Of a DNA stretch of 64,000 nt, positions 63,678-64,000 are shown in pieces. The position numbers and the translations under genes were made by a program. Source of the DNA: Acidianus hospitalis (GTDB lineage: Archaea; Thermoproteota; Thermoprotei_A; Sulfolobales; Sulfolobaceae); contig JAWDOK010000002.1 in the NCBI GenBank assembly GCA_046533895.1, positions 62,001 through 126,000 on the forward strand, written 5' to 3'. How positions within the stretch are numbered: the stretch's first letter is position 1; each line of letters opens with the position of its first letter. A model generated the notes under the pieces. It had not been told where the DNA came from. It saw nothing but the letters and a program-made list of their open reading frames with translations, and did not search any database.

Positions 63678-64000
63678 TGTTTAAAAACACCTGAGGCGAC
63701 TTAAAAACCCAATAAGTTGCCATCTCGTAATCTGCACCATGTAATATAAGATAATTAACTTTTGATAAAGGATTCCAAATCTCATTAAAATCTTTTGCAC
63801 AAGATGAAAATAAAATATTTCTAATCCATTTATAGCCCCATATTATAAATTTATATATAATGTATGAGGAGGAATATGGCAAAATTACCTCTATAGTCTT
63901 GTCATGAAGCCTAATTAAGTTGAGCATAGCTCTTCTCTTAAAAAGGTGAAAATTTACATTATCCACAGTTATTGCATTTACTTTATTATACGATACACAT
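63655..64000 (-). CDS. rnp3: RNase P protein component 3 (Rpp30), partial
   Basis: The frame is open through the right edge (SYNKVNAITVDNVNFHLFKR, RAMLNLIRLHDKTIEVILPY), so the N-terminal part of the TIM-barrel protein is outside. The visible part ends LILHGADYEMATYWVFKSPQ. Rpp30 pairs with Pop5; the gene order rpp30-pop5-psmA matches other Sulfolobales. Divergent, so context supports the name. Confidence 0.8.
   Translation of the reverse strand, partial: CVSYNKVNAITVDNVNFHLFKRRAMLNLIRLHDKTIEVILPYSSSYIIYKFIIWGYKWIRNILFSSCAKDFNEIWNPLSKVNYLILHGADYEMATYWVFKSPQVFLNNVSSNYY

Overview
The window is chromosomal DNA from a thermoacidophilic crenarchaeon of the order Sulfolobales (Acidianus/Sulfurisphaera/Sulfolobus-like). 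Evidence: low GC, archaeal ribosomal protein order, a LysW-type lysine operon with lysM, SSV-type integrase and Ced DNA-import genes, leaderless TATA promoters and GGTGA Shine-Dalgarno sites inside operons. Genus cannot be fixed from sequence alone.

Region 1 (1-16940) is a mosaic of short, mostly convergent or divergent housekeeping genes: two four-CBS proteins, RidA, an amidohydrolase-like protein, a TPR-Ser/Thr kinase, an MFS exporter, nucleoside hydrolase, purEK plus a ModE-like regulator, AlaX, triosephosphate isomerase, a DUF429 protein with an apparent ATT start, an esterase, a Nudix hydrolase, a metallo-beta-lactamase-fold protein and class II fumarase. Region 2 (16977-26323) holds an intron-containing tRNA-Lys(CUU), rps8e-srp19, a cis-prenyltransferase, the complete lysYZM-WXJK pathway and a cedB-type ATPase. 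Region 3 (26371-31330) has the RuMP isomerase, several small poorly characterised genes, tRNA-Val(CAC) and tRNA-Phe(GAA). Between the two tRNAs is a decayed islet: a possible tnpB 3' end and, overlapping tRNA-Phe, a frameshifted N-terminal half of an SSV-type integrase. Just beyond tRNA-Phe is a hairpin with H/ACA-guide architecture.

Region 4 (31442-51301) begins with cedA2-cedA-cedA1 (cedA2 is only 52 codons) and runs on the minus strand into cmk-rpl34e-EMC3-like-adk-secY and the S10/spc/alpha-type ribosomal protein cluster up to rpl3, then a SPOUT methyltransferase and ileS. Region 5 (51363-64000) has leuB, a divergent DUF447/M28 pair, a HAD phosphatase, EF-2, XPF nuclease, and the exosome superoperon (pfdB, pcc1, Brix, rpl37Ae, rrp42, rrp41, rrp4, SBDS, psmA, pop5, rpp30), with a C/D box sRNA tucked between psmA and pop5.

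The most notable points are the integrase/transposon scar at tRNA-Phe lying at the junction of the lys-cedB and cedA-secY blocks, two new guide-RNA candidates, two or three genes that seem to need ATT as start codon (rpl30, DUF429, perhaps the Brix gene), and proximity of the two halves of the Ced DNA importer. I do not see a CRISPR array, a toxin-antitoxin pair or an obviously novel multi-gene defence system.
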